From positions 1-17,201 of the forward strand of contig JANOCR010000311.1 of NCBI GenBank assembly GCA_031412355.1: a stretch of DNA of 17,201 nucleotides, read 5' to 3'. A program made the translations under genes and the position numbers. Below the pieces are notes generated by a model, which saw nothing but the letters and a program-made list of their open reading frames with translations, did no database searches and had not been told where the DNA came from. Numbering within the stretch: position 1 is the first letter of the stretch; each line of letters opens with the position of its first letter. This document shows positions 7,495 to 14,141 of the stretch, in pieces. Origin of the DNA: JAENVT01 sp031412355 (GTDB lineage: Bacteria; Actinomycetota; Acidimicrobiia; Acidimicrobiales; Ilumatobacteraceae).

Positions 7495-8325
7495 CTAACC
7501 GAGCGCCATCAGGCCGACGCCGACGCCACTGGCAGCGACACCAATGGCCTGCCACATGCGGAGTCGTTCCTTGTTGAACAGCACCGATAGCAGGACTGCG
7601 ACTGCGGCGAACTGCGACGCTGCTACCGATACCGGCCCGGCGGAACCGTTGATGTACCCGAGCTTCAGTGAGGCGATGGCGACTCCGGCCGACAGTCCCG
7701 CCACAATCCCCCAAATGCGTGCCGGGGCGCGAAGTGCCAGCATCGGCGCCTTGTCGAGGGGCTGCAGAATCACCAGAAACAGCAGCCCTGCGAGGCGTTG
7801 CGTGAGGACGGGCGACAGGCCGGCGGCATCGGAGGTCTCGGACGTCAGGGTGAACGCGATACCGAACAGCAGGCCAGCGCCGACGCCCAGCAGCACACCG
7901 ACCTTCACGCTGCCCATGCCGCCGCGCTGGTAGGTCGTCAGCACGAGGGCGATGAGGCCCAAAACCATTCCACAGGCGGCGAGGGTGCTGGGCGTCCGTC
8001 CCCTGACAAGGTCGACGAACACCGGCACAGCAGCCAGCAGCACCGACGCTGTGGGGGCGACGATTCCCATGCGCGCCACCGTGTAGCCCCGATACAGCAA
8101 CACCAGCCCTGCAGCAAGGGTGATGCCCGACAGCGAGCCGAGCACGATGTCGTCCAGCCGCCACTCAACCGGCTTGACGAAGAAGAGCAGCGGGGCGATC
8201 AGTCCCGATACTGCGAGATTGGTCCGGGTGACCGACACCGGGCTGATGGTGCGCGAGGCACGATTCGCCGTGAAGTCGCTGACGCCCAGCAGGATGCCCG
8301 CGACAACTCCAAGGAGTACTCCCAT
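7495..8325 (-). CDS. EamA/DMT-superfamily membrane transporter
   Basis: The 276-residue, strongly hydrophobic protein has about ten predicted membrane segments and two EamA repeats. The duplication is visible by eye: residues 2-16 (GVLLGVVAGILLGVS) recur at 143-157 (GVLLGVGAGLLFGIA). The end of each half is Ala/Gly/Val-rich, as usual for drug/metabolite transporters, which move amino acids, sugars or metabolites across the inner membrane, mostly as exporters though some import. It starts 10 bp after the DUF1989 gene and is followed after 42 bp by the lyase gene, so it is part of one probable operon. Its substrate is likely an imino acid, a betaine or a pathway intermediate, but nothing in the sequence specifies it. 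Confidence 0.88.
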   Translation of the reverse strand: MGVLLGVVAGILLGVSDFTANRASRTISPVSVTRTNLAVSGLIAPLLFFVKPVEWRLDDIVLGSLSGITLAAGLVLLYRGYTVARMGIVAPTASVLLAAVPVFVDLVRGRTPSTLAACGMVLGLIALVLTTYQRGGMGSVKVGVLLGVGAGLLFGIAFTLTSETSDAAGLSPVLTQRLAGLLFLVILQPLDKAPMLALRAPARIWGIVAGLSAGVAIASLKLGYINGSAGPVSVAASQFAAVAVLLSVLFNKERLRMWQAIGVAASGVGVGLMALG

Positions 8326-8335
8326 ACGCCCTAGG

Positions 8336-9211
8336 TCAGTCCGTGACCGGCACGCGTGCGGTGAGCGGAGGCGGCGGCTCTGCAGGCGGGCCGTACCCGT
8401 GGCGCAGCCCCGACACCCCGCGGTAGGCAGCGCGCTCGGCTGGCTTCCATCCGGTCAGCAGGGCACGGTCGGGCTCGAACACTTCAACTCGCAGCGGGTT
8501 GCAGTTCGGTTCGACATCGGAGCCCTCGCCCCACAGCGGCACAGCCAGGTCTCCGCCCGGACACAACGAGACAGCTGCGAGCAGATCGATCTCGGCCAAC
8601 AACTCCACGTAGTCGCCCGGTCGCGCGGGGCACGGCTTCATGAAGTAGCGCTTGTCGTCGGGCATCAGCCCGGTGACCTGGAACAGATTGATCACGTCGT
8701 GAACGTCGAACTCGGTCAGGCCAAACGGCGCGACGGCCCGGGTGAGGTTCGAATGGCAGTGGAAGTCGTACGCCGCCCCGCTGAGCAACTGGTTGACATA
8801 CGGATCGCACCGCGTGCCGAGCAGGTCGTGGCAGCCGGCATCGTCGACGTCGCGACCGTAGGCGACGGTATCGGCGATGAAGGTGACCATCGGCCGCAGA
8901 AACGGCAGGTTGCTCCACAGCCGATGACCGGTGGTGAGATGCGTCCCGTAGAACTGCCGGGTGCGACTGGCCCAGAATCGCTCCCGAGGATCGTGCTGCG
9001 ACCACAGGTTGAGATCGACAACCTGCGGACCATCGACGGTCGACAATCGCACGATCTGCCCGGCCTTCACCGTAAAGGCATGACCGGATCTGACCGGCAC
9101 GACGGTTTCGTACAGCAGGCCGCGATTCGAGTCTGACGCAATCGCTTCGATCAGCGTGTAGTCGGCGGTCAAGGGGCTGTCGCCGTTGGCGACGTACGAG
9201 GGTTGCGGCAC
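8336..9211 (-). CDS. DUF1989 protein (urea carboxylase-associated/CgaAB-like family)
   Basis: The 291-residue protein (from the GTG at 9211) matches the DUF1989 pattern. It has CHDLLGTRCDPY (127-138), a Cys/His pair in FHCHSNLTRAVAPFGLTEFDV (150-170), the DVINLF segment (172-177) and PGDYVELLAEIDLLAAVSLCPGGD (198-221). The conserved Cys and His residues suggest a metal site. Family members once named urea carboxylase-associated proteins include the two subunits of carboxyguanidine deiminase (CgaA/CgaB), which release ammonia in guanidine assimilation. Here there is only one copy and no urea/guanidine carboxylase nearby, so that role is not supported. The frame stays open far upstream, but only antisense to the enolase-family gene; the GTG fits where family similarity begins. 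No SD is visible. It leads the minus-strand operon. Family likely, function unknown. Confidence 0.78.
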   Translation of the reverse strand: MPQPSYVANGDSPLTADYTLIEAIASDSNRGLLYETVVPVRSGHAFTVKAGQIVRLSTVDGPQVVDLNLWSQHDPRERFWASRTRQFYGTHLTTGHRLWSNLPFLRPMVTFIADTVAYGRDVDDAGCHDLLGTRCDPYVNQLLSGAAYDFHCHSNLTRAVAPFGLTEFDVHDVINLFQVTGLMPDDKRYFMKPCPARPGDYVELLAEIDLLAAVSLCPGGDLAVPLWGEGSDVEPNCNPLRVEVFEPDRALLTGWKPAERAAYRGVSGLRHGYGPPAEPPPPLTARVPVTD

Positions 9212-9246
9212 ACGGGCAGCATGCCATACGCACGCTGCACGAAACC

Positions 9247-9274
9247 TAGACAGCACACGACCTCCGCGGATTAT
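9247..9274 (+). promoter_or_regulatory. Possible sigma70-type promoter for the enolase-family gene, near-leaderless
   Basis: TAGACA at 9247-9252 (5/6 match to the -35 consensus) is followed after 16 bp by GATTAT at 9269-9274 (4/6 match to -10). Transcription would begin about 7 bp later, a few bases before or at the ATG at 9284. That would give a leaderless or nearly leaderless mRNA, in line with the lack of a Shine-Dalgarno there. It is a visual match only. Confidence 0.35.
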
Positions 9275-9283
9275 GGTGCCGAG

Positions 9284-10390
9284 ATGCGCATCACCTCGGT
9301 CGAGGCATATTCCTACGAGCTCGGGTACCGGTACGGCACGTATGTGATGTCGGGCGGGCGAATTGTGAAGACACTCACCAGCACGGTCGTTCGTGTCGTC
9401 ACCGACGAAGGGTTCGACGGTTGGGCGGAGACCTGCCCACTCGGGTCGACGTACCTGCCTGCTCACGCCCGCGGTGCAATACCGGCCCTGCACGAGTTGG
9501 CGCCGGCGCTCATCGGGGCAGACCCGACAAACCTCGGTGACATCAACCGGCGAATGCGTGAAGCCCTGATGGGTCACAACTACGCCAAGAGCCCACTCGA
9601 CGTCGCCTGCTGGGACGCCTACGGGAAGGCGGTCGGGCGCCCTGTGGTCGATCTGATCGGTGGCCGCCTGGCCGACGACATGCCGTTGTACAAGGCTGTT
9701 CCGTTGGGCGACGCCGAGTCGATGGTGGCGTTCACACTCGAGCAGCGCAGTCACGGCATCCACCACTTCCAGTTGAAGGTCGGCAACGACGCGCGAGCGG
9801 ATGCGCATGCCTGTCTCGCCGTGGTCGAGGCAACCGACGACGAGGATCTGATCCTTGCCGATGCCAATGGTGGCTGGCGGCGTCAGGACGCCGTGGTGGC
9901 AGCACGGATCATGGATGGCGCCGAGCGGCTGTACCTCGAGCAGCCGTGCCCGACGTTGGCGGAGTGTCTGCTGGTGCGACGCAACACCACCATCCCGTTC
10001 GTGCTCGACGAGGTGATCACCGACGTCGCCGCGCTGGTCGAGGCCGCGCAAGCTGGCGGGATGGAGGCGATCAATCTCAAACTCAACCGGGTGGGTGGCC
10101 TGACCAACGCCAAACTGGTTCGCGATGTCGCGGTCGAACTGGGTATCCGCCTGACCATCGAAGACAGCTGGGGCGGCGATCTCACCTCGGCTGCGGTTAG
10201 CCATCTCGGGGCCAGCACTCCCCCGCACGCACTGTTCGCCGTGTCGTTCATGAACGATTGGACCGACAACCACCTGGCCGGGTACCAGCCCCGGTCGGTC
10301 GATGGTCGAGGATCCGCACCGACCACCCCGGGCCTCGGCGTCACCGTCGACACCACCGTCCTCGGCGCCCCGATCGCCACCTGGTCGTAA
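9284..10390 (+). CDS. Enolase-superfamily (MR/MLE) enzyme: cis-3-hydroxyproline dehydratase or (hydroxy)proline-betaine epimerase-like
   Basis: The 368-residue protein has the N-terminal capping domain and TIM barrel of the muconate-lactonizing-enzyme-like enolases. The acid/base pair is Lys165 (FQLKVG, with Gln where a KxK motif has its first Lys) and Lys266 (NLKLNRVGG). Mg2+ ligands are Asp193 (LADANGGW), Glu219 (YLEQP) and Asp242 or Glu243 (VLDE), with IEDSWGGD (292-299) after the seventh strand. Such enzymes abstract the proton alpha to a carboxylate. Members from hydroxyproline clusters are cis-3-hydroxy-L-proline dehydratases or 4-hydroxyproline-betaine/proline-betaine epimerases. The surrounding genes favour one of these over a sugar-acid dehydratase. 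The start at 9284 follows the family's usual RITxVE opening. It is divergent from the DUF1989 gene and is followed by a repeat pair. Confidence 0.85.
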   Translation: MRITSVEAYSYELGYRYGTYVMSGGRIVKTLTSTVVRVVTDEGFDGWAETCPLGSTYLPAHARGAIPALHELAPALIGADPTNLGDINRRMREALMGHNYAKSPLDVACWDAYGKAVGRPVVDLIGGRLADDMPLYKAVPLGDAESMVAFTLEQRSHGIHHFQLKVGNDARADAHACLAVVEATDDEDLILADANGGWRRQDAVVAARIMDGAERLYLEQPCPTLAECLLVRRNTTIPFVLDEVITDVAALVEAAQAGGMEAINLKLNRVGGLTNAKLVRDVAVELGIRLTIEDSWGGDLTSAAVSHLGASTPPHALFAVSFMNDWTDNHLAGYQPRSVDGRGSAPTTPGLGVTVDTTVLGAPIATWS

Positions 10391-10400
10391 CCTCGCCATC

Positions 10401-10443
10401 GGGCGCGACATCACGCCAGCCATGGCCAACCTCGCGCCCACAC
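10401..10443. repeat. Tandem hairpin repeat, copy A
   Basis: This is the first of two 43-bp near-identical units after the enolase-family gene. The outer arms GGGCGCGA (10401-10408) and TCGCGCCC (10432-10439) are perfectly complementary. Nested inside is a GCCA/TGGC stem (10415-10418, 10423-10426) with loop GCCA. A short T-run (ATTTTG) follows a few bases later on the plus strand, so it could terminate the enolase transcript. It matches copy B at 36 of 43 positions. Confidence 0.7.
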
Positions 10444-10452
10444 ATTTTGATT

Positions 10453-10495
10453 GGGCGCGGCATCACGCCATGGGTGGCCAAAGTCGCGCCCACAC
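10453..10495. repeat. Tandem hairpin repeat, copy B
   Basis: This second unit lies 52 bp from copy A. Outer arms TGGGCGCG (10452-10459) and CGCGCCCA (10485-10492) pair fully, with a G-T pair inside them. The inner GCCA/TGGC stem is kept, while all four loop bases differ (TGGG instead of GCCA). Lying between converging genes, the pair may act as a two-way terminator, or be members of a dispersed REP/BIME-like family. Confidence 0.7.
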
Positions 10496-10518
10496 GGGCT
10501 GGCGTCGGCGCGAAACGG

Positions 10519-11679
10519 TCAGACGATGTTGTGCTCTGGTCGGGTTTCGCGGCTGAAGCGGTCGACATCGAAGCCGCTGACGTCGACAGGCGGGGTGTGG
10601 CCCATCACGAGGTCGCGCAAGACCTCGCCGACAGCGGGACCGAGCAGGAACCCGTGGCCCGAGAAGCCTGTTGCGTACAGGAAACGCGACACGTGGGCAG
10701 CTTCGCCGATCAGTGCGTTGTGATCGGGGGTGGTCTCGTAGAAGCCGTGCCATCCACCGGCGATCCCGACATCGAGCAACGCAGGTGCGCGATGGGCGAC
10801 AACCTCGCCGACGACCTCCAGCCAGTCGGCGCGCATCGGCGCGTCGAACCCCGCCGGCTGCTGGGTGTCGGCCATGCCGAACAGCAGCCCGGGGCCTTCG
10901 GAGTGGAAGTAGAAGCCGGTCGTGAAGTCGATGGTCATCGGAACTCGGTCCGGACGTTGCGGCATGGGCTCGGTGAACCAGATCGGACGCGCCACCGGTT
11001 GCACGGGTAGGTCGACGCCTGCCATAGCTGCGACGCTCCTCGACCATGGGCCGGCGACACAAATCACGGTCGACGTCGCCACCGAGCCGAGCACCGTGTG
11101 CACGGCAGTGATGTCGCCGTCATCGACGGCGATGCCCGTGACTGGGCACTGCGTTGAGATGCCCACACCCATCTCGCGCGCTGCCGTGGCATAACCCAGC
11201 ACGACCGCGTCGGGTGTTGCGTGACCGTCGCGCATGCAGATCGATGCGGCCAGCACGTCGTCGACGTTGGCCAAAGTCGACAGCCGGCCGGCCTCGGCGG
11301 CCGAGATCATTCGGCTGGGCACCCCCAGCGAGTTCTGCAGGGCGGTGTTCTGTTCGAACACGGAGACATCGCCTGGGTCCGTGAGCAGGAAGAGGTAGCC
11401 CACCTGCTGGAGCCCGATGTCGGCGCCTGGACGCGCGCCGAAACGCTCGAAGGCGTCCATCGATCGCAACGCCAGCGCAATGTTGATCTCGTCGGAGAAC
11501 TGCAGACGAACGCCGCCCGCCGACTTCGATGTCGATCCACACGACAACTGATCGGCCTCCAGCAGCAACACATCGGTGACACCGGCCTCGGCGAGATGGA
11601 ACGCGGCGCTGGCACCCATCACACCGCCGCCGATGATTACCACCTCGGCGCGATCAGGAAGCGATCGGTCAAACGCCAT
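10519..11679 (-). CDS. FAD-dependent oxidoreductase, sarcosine oxidase beta (SoxB)-like
   Basis: This 386-residue DAO-family flavoenzyme begins its FAD-binding unit with VVIIGGGVMGASAAFHLAEAGV (GGGVMG at 17-22). It continues with CGSTSKSAGGVRLQF and ends with FYETTPDHNALIG and FLYATGFSGHGFLLGPAVGE, segments typical of monomeric sarcosine oxidase, SoxB and dye-linked L-proline dehydrogenase beta subunits. These oxidise a secondary or N-methyl amine, releasing formaldehyde or giving an imine. Near betaine- or hydroxyproline-type genes, an N-methylproline, sarcosine or L-proline substrate is plausible. No SoxA/D/G partners are present, so it probably acts alone. Its ATG is only 13 bp from the start of the divergent ureohydrolase, implying linked control. 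It converges on the tandem hairpin repeats at its 3' end. Confidence 0.83.
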   Translation of the reverse strand: MAFDRSLPDRAEVVIIGGGVMGASAAFHLAEAGVTDVLLLEADQLSCGSTSKSAGGVRLQFSDEINIALALRSMDAFERFGARPGADIGLQQVGYLFLLTDPGDVSVFEQNTALQNSLGVPSRMISAAEAGRLSTLANVDDVLAASICMRDGHATPDAVVLGYATAAREMGVGISTQCPVTGIAVDDGDITAVHTVLGSVATSTVICVAGPWSRSVAAMAGVDLPVQPVARPIWFTEPMPQRPDRVPMTIDFTTGFYFHSEGPGLLFGMADTQQPAGFDAPMRADWLEVVGEVVAHRAPALLDVGIAGGWHGFYETTPDHNALIGEAAHVSRFLYATGFSGHGFLLGPAVGEVLRDLVMGHTPPVDVSGFDVDRFSRETRPEHNIV

Positions 11680-11684
11680 ACAGT
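11679..11684 (+). promoter_or_regulatory. Possible -10 element for the ureohydrolase gene
   Basis: TACAGT (4/6 match to TATAAT) overlaps the start codon of the divergent flavoenzyme gene and sits about 8 bp before the GTG at 11693. That would suit a leaderless transcript in a 13-bp divergent gap. No convincing -35 is visible, so this is weak. Confidence 0.2.
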
Positions 11685-11692
11685 CTCCGAGT

Positions 11693-12667
11693 GTGACCGA
11701 TCAGCCCGCTCCGATCCAACCCGTCGCCGCCACGACAATGCCCCGCTACGCCGGTTCGTCGACTTTCGTGCGCCTTCCGGAGCTACGCGACGTCGACCGC
11801 TGCGACATCGCCATTCTCGGCGCGCCGTTCGATGGCGGGGTCAGCTTCCGTCCGGGCGCGCGCTTCGGACCGATGGCAATTCGCCAGGCCTCGCGCGCAA
11901 TCCGGCCCCAGTATCACCCCGAGTTCGACGTGCAGCCGTTCGCCGACCTGCAGTTCGCCGACGCCGGGGATGTCGCGTGCAACCCCTACTCGATCCCCGA
12001 CTCGCTTGCCGCCATCGAGGCCAGGGCCGGTGAGCTGCTGGGGCCGGCCGACGGCCCGCACCAGGTCGACGGGTTGATCACGATGGGCGGCGACCACACC
12101 ATCGCCTACGCCCTGCTGAAGGCCGTCCACCGCCGGTTCGGCAAGGTCGCACTCGTGCACTTCGACGCCCACCTCGACACCTGGGATGTGTACTTCGGCG
12201 AACGGTTCACCCACGGGACTCCGTTCCGGAGGGCAGCGGAGGAAGGCCTGTTCGACACCGAGGCGTCGATGCACGTGGGGATCCGCGGGCCCATCTATTC
12301 GCCGTCGGACTACACCAACGATGCCGCGCTTGGCTTTTCGATGATCAGCTGCGACGACATTCAACGAATAGGCGTCGATGAGGTCGCCCAACGGATCCGT
12401 ACGCGTGTCGGTGATCGTCCGATGTACCTGTCGATCGACATCGACGTCCTCGATCCGGCGCACGCACCGGGTACCGGCACACCGGAGATCGCCGGCATGA
12501 CCAGCCGGGAACTGGTGATGATCCTGCGCGGCTTGGCCGGTATGAACCTCGTGTCGGGTGACGTCGTCGAGGTTGCCCCCGCATACGACCATGCCGAGAT
12601 CACGTCGTTGGCCGCGGCGACGACAGTTTACGAGTTGGCGTGCCTGATTGCGGTCAAGAATCGCTAG
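11693..12667 (+). CDS. Agmatinase-family ureohydrolase (SpeB-like)
   Basis: This 324-residue binuclear-manganese enzyme hydrolyses a guanidino compound to urea and an amine. All metal ligands are present: His135 (GGDHT), Asp158, His160 and Asp162 (HFDAHLDTWD), and Asp249 and Asp251 (SIDIDVLDP). The N-terminal PRYAGSSTFVRLP (17-29) and HGTPFRRAAEEGL (174-186) are usual in actinobacterial agmatinase or guanidinobutyrase-type sequences. The GTG at 11693 is chosen because relatives carry a short stretch before PRYAG; the ATG at 11738 is an alternative. Agmatine, 4-guanidinobutyrate, guanidinopropionate and even free guanidine (GdmH) are handled within this family and cannot be told apart here. 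The next gene begins at the base after its stop (TAGATG), and the flavoenzyme gene diverges 13 bp upstream. Confidence 0.9.
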   Translation: MTDQPAPIQPVAATTMPRYAGSSTFVRLPELRDVDRCDIAILGAPFDGGVSFRPGARFGPMAIRQASRAIRPQYHPEFDVQPFADLQFADAGDVACNPYSIPDSLAAIEARAGELLGPADGPHQVDGLITMGGDHTIAYALLKAVHRRFGKVALVHFDAHLDTWDVYFGERFTHGTPFRRAAEEGLFDTEASMHVGIRGPIYSPSDYTNDAALGFSMISCDDIQRIGVDEVAQRIRTRVGDRPMYLSIDIDVLDPAHAPGTGTPEIAGMTSRELVMILRGLAGMNLVSGDVVEVAPAYDHAEITSLAAATTVYELACLIAVKNR

Positions 12668-13363
12668 ATGCGATTGCTCTGGGTATTCGCTGTTGCGGCA
12701 ACGGGGTTGATCGCCGCGCCATCGCCCTCCGACCAGCCGGTCGCTGCTAGCTGCGTCGCACCGACGGCAACCTTCAGGCCAGCGAGGGTTGCCAGAGGAG
12801 GTGTGTTGACAATCACCGGGCAGCACTTCGGCGACGATTGCCTCGACACAGGCACCCTTCCCCCGGGTGTCGGCCCCCTTGGCAGCCCGCTGACGGGGCT
12901 GGCCATCGTGATCAATCAAGCAGGCAAGGAGTTTCTGGTCGCCACCGGAGCAGCGGACAGTGACTATGCCTTCCAGGTCGAGCTCGTGGATCCGACCGAG
13001 CTGGAGCCCGGTGACGCCATCGTCAGTGTGATGGGCGCCGGCGATGCTCGCATGACCCTCAGCCCAGCGCTGGTGATCTCCAACGCGTCACCCGTCAGTT
13101 CCGCCGAGCCGACGGTGGTGACCTTCGGCCCCCAGGCGACGACCGACACCCAACCGCCTGGCTCGCTCGCGCCAATCGTGCTGCCAGCTCAGATCCCTGA
13201 CGAGCCGGTGGCGACATCGCCGCCATTGTCGACAACGCCCATCGATCCAGACACCGGCAACAGCGATCTGCAGCGGGCGATCGCGGTCGGAGTCGCCGGA
13301 GTCGTCGCGATCGCAGCAACCGGATTCGCCGTGTGGGCCCGCGCCAGGAAACGAGGAATGTGA
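12668..13363 (+). CDS. Secreted, membrane-anchored protein with a possible IPT/TIG-like beta domain
   Basis: I recognise no named family. The 231-residue protein has an N-terminal signal peptide (about 1-27, RLLWVFAVAATGLIAA) and an extracellular domain of about 110 residues. Its opening, FRPARVARGGVLTITGQHFG, resembles IPT/TIG or other Ig-like beta sandwiches. Cys29 and Cys58 could form a disulfide; Cys29 (AASC) is a poor lipobox. A Pro/Thr/Ser-rich stalk follows (about 140-200), then one membrane helix (about 204-223, AIAVGVAGVVAIAATGFAVW) and a basic cytoplasmic tail (RARKRG). This is a type I surface protein layout. It starts directly at the ureohydrolase stop, so it is co-transcribed with it. 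A sensing, adhesion or cell-wall role is possible, but none is shown. The gene converges on livF. Confidence 0.72.
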   Translation: MRLLWVFAVAATGLIAAPSPSDQPVAASCVAPTATFRPARVARGGVLTITGQHFGDDCLDTGTLPPGVGPLGSPLTGLAIVINQAGKEFLVATGAADSDYAFQVELVDPTELEPGDAIVSVMGAGDARMTLSPALVISNASPVSSAEPTVVTFGPQATTDTQPPGSLAPIVLPAQIPDEPVATSPPLSTTPIDPDTGNSDLQRAIAVGVAGVVAIAATGFAVWARARKRGM

Positions 13364-13377
13364 GCTCGCGAACGAGC
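13364..13377. terminator. Small perfect hairpin between converging genes
   Basis: The 16-bp gap between the two stop codons is filled almost entirely by GCTCG-CGAA-CGAGC, a perfect 5-bp GC-rich stem with a tetraloop. There is no U-run on either strand, and so short a stem is a weak terminator at best. Confidence 0.3.
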
Positions 13378-13379
13378 GT

Positions 13380-14141
13380 CTAGTCCTCGCCGAGGTAGGC
13401 CTTGCGAACCTGGTCGTTGTGGGCCAACTCGGCCGCCGGGCCCTCGAGAATGATCTTGCCCGTTTCCAGCACGTACCCGTGATGGGCGATGTTGAACGCT
13501 GCGAGGGCGTTCTGCTCGACCAGCAGCACGGTGGTGCCCTGTTCGTTGACCTTCTTGATGGTCTCGAAAACGACCTCGACCAGCACGGGGGCAAGACCCA
13601 TCGACGGCTCGTCGAGCAACAGCAATCGCGGCTTGGCCATGAGAGCGCGGCCCATCGCCAGCATCTGCTGCTCGCCACCCGAGAGCGTGCCCGACTTCTG
13701 GGTGAGGCGCTCTTTCAATCGCGGAAACAGGTCGAAGACTCGATCCATGTCTTCGAGAATGCCGGCTTTGTCGTTGCGCAGGAACGCACCGAGCTCGAGG
13801 TTCTCGGTCACGGTCATGCGCGGGAAGATCCGACGACCCTCGGGGCTCTGAGCGATGCCACGCTGCGCTACCTCGTGACCCTTCAAGCCCGAGACACGCT
13901 GCCCCTCGAAGTGAACCTCGCCGCGCTTTGGCCGCAGCAAGCCGGAGATCGTGCGCATCGTGGTGGACTTACCGGCCCCATTGCCGCCGATGAGGGTGAC
14001 GATCTCGCCGGGATACACCGTCAACGAGATGCCCTTCACGGCAGCGATGTTGCCGTAGTACACGTGGATGTCGTCGACGCTCAACATCGGATTGCGGCCC
14101 GAGGCACGCGTCGCCGGCTGGGTGACGTCTGTCGATGTCAT
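13380..14141 (-). CDS. livF: Branched-chain amino acid-type ABC transporter ATP-binding protein LivF
   Basis: This is the second ATPase of a HAAT/Liv-family importer and powers uptake on the cytoplasmic face of the membrane. The 253-residue protein has Walker A GGNGAGKST (52-60), the Q-loop region QSPEGRRIFPRMTVTENL (98-115), the signature LSGGEQQ (153-159) and Walker B LLLLDEPSMGLAP (173-185). The SPEGRRIFP and DEPSMGLAP wording is diagnostic of LivF over LivG. About 20 extra residues precede the usual start. Its ATG overlaps the livG stop (ATGA). It is the last gene of livHMGF, with no binding protein after it. Its substrate could be leucine-type amino acids, urea, short amides or, given the neighbouring genes, proline-like compounds. 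Confidence 0.95.
   Translation of the reverse strand: MTSTDVTQPATRASGRNPMLSVDDIHVYYGNIAAVKGISLTVYPGEIVTLIGGNGAGKSTTMRTISGLLRPKRGEVHFEGQRVSGLKGHEVAQRGIAQSPEGRRIFPRMTVTENLELGAFLRNDKAGILEDMDRVFDLFPRLKERLTQKSGTLSGGEQQMLAMGRALMAKPRLLLLDEPSMGLAPVLVEVVFETIKKVNEQGTTVLLVEQNALAAFNIAHHGYVLETGKIILEGPAAELAHNDQVRKAYLGED

Noticed and set aside
9212..9283. Guanidine riboswitch ahead of the DUF1989 gene
   Set aside because: The gap is short and also holds the divergent start; I see no ykkC-type or other guanidine aptamer pattern.
9212..10441. Open upstream extension of the DUF1989 frame (about 410 extra codons)
   Set aside because: It is antisense to a well-supported enolase-family gene and resembles no family. 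DUF1989 similarity begins near the GTG at 9211.
10401..10495. CRISPR array
   Set aside because: There are only two units, each an inverted repeat with a 9-bp AT-rich spacer. Spacing and structure do not fit CRISPR.
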